NCBI GenBank assembly: GCA_964452325.1
Contig: CAYVLB010000095.1
Location: 1 to 7,267, forward strand
Length of the DNA stretch: 7,267 nt
Reading direction: 5' to 3'
DNA from: JALVCQ01 sp964452325
GTDB lineage: Bacteria > Bacteroidota > Bacteroidia > JAADEI01 > JALVCQ01
Shown here: positions 6,029-7,267 of the stretch, piece after piece
How the letters are laid out: each line of letters starts with the position of its first letter
How positions within the stretch are numbered: position 1 is the first letter of the stretch
The notes under the pieces: model-generated
What the model saw: the letters and a program-made list of their open reading frames with translations, nothing else
Databases searched by the model: none
Told to the model about the DNA's origin: nothing
Position numbers and translations under genes: made by a program

Positions 6029-6814
6029 ATGAAGCCGCTCTCGATATTAGTGACCAATGACGATGGCATTACTGCCCCGGGGTTGCGGGCGTTGGTGGAT
6101 GTGGCCAAAGATTTCGGTCATGTGATCGTGGTGGCACCTGATAAGCCCCAATCTGCTATGGGGCATGCAATTACTATCGCCGACCCGCTTCGACTATACC
6201 CTACGCAAGATATATTCCAAGACGTTGATGCGTATCAGTGTTCGGGAACGCCGGTCGATTGTGTAAAATTGGCGGTTGATAAAATCTATGGGAAAGTTCC
6301 CCCTAATTTGGTCCTATCGGGGATTAATCATGGATCGAACTCTAGTATTAATATTCTATATTCAGGCACCCTTTCGGCGGCTATGGAAGCTGCCGTTGAG
6401 GGCATTCCAGCAGCTGGTTTCTCGCTATTGGACTATTCGTGGGATGCCGACTTTTCAGCTGCCAAGGTTTACGTTCGTCGCATTATTCAACGAATGTTGC
6501 AGAACCCATTGCCGCCCCGGGTGTTTTTGAATGTTAATATCCCCAAGGGGCCCTTAACAGCTATTCGGGGCATCCGAACTTGTCGACAAGCCCATGCTAA
6601 ATGGGAGGAAGACTTTATTGAAAGGGTAGACCCCAATGGGCGTAAGTATTACTGGCTAACCGGCGTATTTGTCAATTTTGATGAGGGGAAAGACACGGAT
6701 GAATGGGCCCTTGCCCATGGGTATGTCTCGGTAGTGCCGGTTCATTTTGACCTTACGGCACATCATGCCATTTCGTTGATGGCTGATTGGAATGAAGAAT
6801 CACTACCCGAATGA
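6029..6814 (+). CDS. surE: 5'/3'-nucleotidase SurE
   Basis: A 261-residue SurE, the usual length. It removes phosphate from nucleoside 5'- and 3'-monophosphates in the cytoplasm using a divalent metal. Family motifs are all present: ILVTNDDG at the N-terminus (metal ligands Asp11 and Asp12), APDKPQSAMGHAIT with ligand Ser42, CSGTPVDCVKLA at 71-82, SGINHGSN at 97-104 with ligand Asn100, and YSGTLSAAMEA at 111-121. No catalytic residue is missing. The start at 6029 puts the first beta strand immediately after the initiator, as in other SurE proteins; no Shine-Dalgarno is seen. It follows the radical SAM gene by 30 bp and shares ATGA with the next gene, so translation is probably coupled to the small membrane protein and, through it, to lpxB. 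Proximity of surE to lpxB is, to my knowledge, common in Bacteroidota. The link of SurE to lipid A synthesis is by context only. Confidence 0.96.
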   Translation: MKPLSILVTNDDGITAPGLRALVDVAKDFGHVIVVAPDKPQSAMGHAITIADPLRLYPTQDIFQDVDAYQCSGTPVDCVKLAVDKIYGKVPPNLVLSGINHGSNSSINILYSGTLSAAMEAAVEGIPAAGFSLLDYSWDADFSAAKVYVRRIIQRMLQNPLPPRVFLNVNIPKGPLTAIRGIRTCRQAHAKWEEDFIERVDPNGRKYYWLTGVFVNFDEGKDTDEWALAHGYVSVVPVHFDLTAHHAISLMADWNEESLPE

Positions 6815-7095
6815 ATGATCGATTGCAAGGATGGCTTATCGGACTTGGATTGCCACCGATTACTTTCATATTGGCGATATGGGCTATGAGTATCCGTTAT
6901 GAGATACCGTTGACTCAGGTGTTGAATTTTGCTTGGCAGAATGGCTTGTTGGCACCGTTGTTGGCATTGACGATACTTCCCAATCTGGTGGTGTTTTTGC
7001 GCAGTATTCACTATCGCATTGAGCGGGCCCGTGCAATATTGATGGCTACGATATTGTGGGGAGTGTTGATCGTGATCATTAAGTATGCTTTCTGA
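6811..7095 (+). CDS. Small three-helix membrane protein between surE and lpxB, function unknown
   Basis: A 94-residue protein with three predicted transmembrane segments at about 8-27, 45-63 and 75-92. The first holds a Pro-Pro pair (15-16) and the second ends LPNLVVFLRS. The linker before the third helix is basic (HYRIERARA), which would favour placing that loop in the cytoplasm, and the chain ends KYAF. The gene is real rather than chance: it starts in the ATGA overlap with surE and overlaps the lpxB start by 11 bp, so its translation is coupled on both sides. I do not recognise a named family. The placement suggests an inner-membrane partner in lipid A or envelope assembly, which is inference. 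There is no signal of toxicity or transport, and no conserved catalytic motif is visible. Confidence 0.8.
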   Translation: MNDRLQGWLIGLGLPPITFILAIWAMSIRYEIPLTQVLNFAWQNGLLAPLLALTILPNLVVFLRSIHYRIERARAILMATILWGVLIVIIKYAF

Positions 7096-7267
7096 AAAGC
7101 GTTTTTTTGTCATTGCGGGTGAAGCCTCGGGCGATCTTCATGGGGCTGCCCTCATCCGGGCCATCCGAGAACGTATCCCAACGGCCCAATTTCAGGGAAT
7201 GGGTGGTAATCATATGAAAGGGGCGGGGATGGAGTTGGTACGAACCTATCGTTCAATGAATGTGATG
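7085..7267 (+). CDS. lpxB: Lipid-A-disaccharide synthase, N-terminal part, 3' truncated by window
   Basis: The first 61 codons of LpxB, with the frame open to the right edge. The N-terminus reads FFVIAGEASGDLHGA, the hallmark of this family, followed by FQGMGGNHMKGAGMELV and a YRSMNVM segment equivalent to the usual MNxMGF region. LpxB (GT19) joins UDP-2,3-diacylglucosamine and lipid X to make the lipid A disaccharide at the cytoplasmic face of the inner membrane. The ATG at 7085 lies 11 bp inside the preceding membrane-protein gene, with no Shine-Dalgarno, so reinitiation or coupling is expected. Codons 6-8 include a T7 run. Full LpxB proteins are about 370-390 residues; about five sixths are outside the window, including the nucleotide-sugar binding half. 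The assignment is secure from the N-terminal motif. Confidence 0.95.
   Translation, partial: MLSEKRFFVIAGEASGDLHGAALIRAIRERIPTAQFQGMGGNHMKGAGMELVRTYRSMNVM

Noticed and set aside
5574..6032. 152-codon open frame on the + strand.
   Set aside because: Lies almost wholly inside the radical SAM gene in another frame, across its SPASM cysteines; no recognisable domain.
6763..7113. 116-codon open frame on the - strand across the surE / membrane protein / lpxB junctions.
   Set aside because: Antisense to three well-supported genes; rich in Gln, His and Ser as expected for a complement of hydrophobic codons.

Overview
The window looks like a chromosomal stretch of a Gram-negative Bacteroidota bacterium. 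Evidence: an Omp28-type lipoprotein with a thioredoxin fold; start codons without clear Shine-Dalgarno sequences; two intergenic matches to the Bacteroidota promoter element TAnnTTTG; and a surE - small membrane protein - lpxB run, with lpxB showing that lipid A is made. The genus cannot be told from the sequence. All genes lie on the + strand. I see no mobile element, CRISPR array, tRNA or rRNA.

Layout. (1) 2-790: C-terminal third of a penicillin amidase-family hydrolase, cut by the window edge. (2) 843-1688: an Omp28-like lipoprotein with a CAAC redox motif, preceded by its own promoter-like element (811-818) and followed by a strong intrinsic terminator (1712-1756). (3) A probable operon starting from a promoter near 1755-1785 and running to the end of the window: two M16 zinc-peptidase homologues (1814-3577 and 3580-4929, 2 bp apart), a radical SAM protein with a reduced SPASM/twitch domain (4958-5998), surE (6029-6814), a three-helix membrane protein (6811-7095) and the start of lpxB (7085-7267, cut by the window edge). 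Gaps inside this run are 2, 28 and 30 bp, and the last two junctions overlap by 4 and 11 bp. I see no convincing terminator between them.

How the genes may work together. The two M16 proteins look like a split heterodimer: the first keeps the complete zinc site but lacks the substrate-binding Arg/Tyr pair, and the second has lost the zinc site but keeps that pair. Both carry export signals, so the protease should act in the periplasm or at the outer membrane, the first subunit being lipid-anchored. The first subunit also has about 100 extra C-terminal residues faintly resembling an OmpA-like domain. The radical SAM protein and SurE should be cytosolic. LpxB works at the inner membrane in lipid A synthesis, and the small membrane protein is translationally coupled between surE and lpxB. 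A shared cell-envelope theme is plausible but inferred. The least explained parts are the radical SAM enzyme, the M16 tail, and the small membrane protein.
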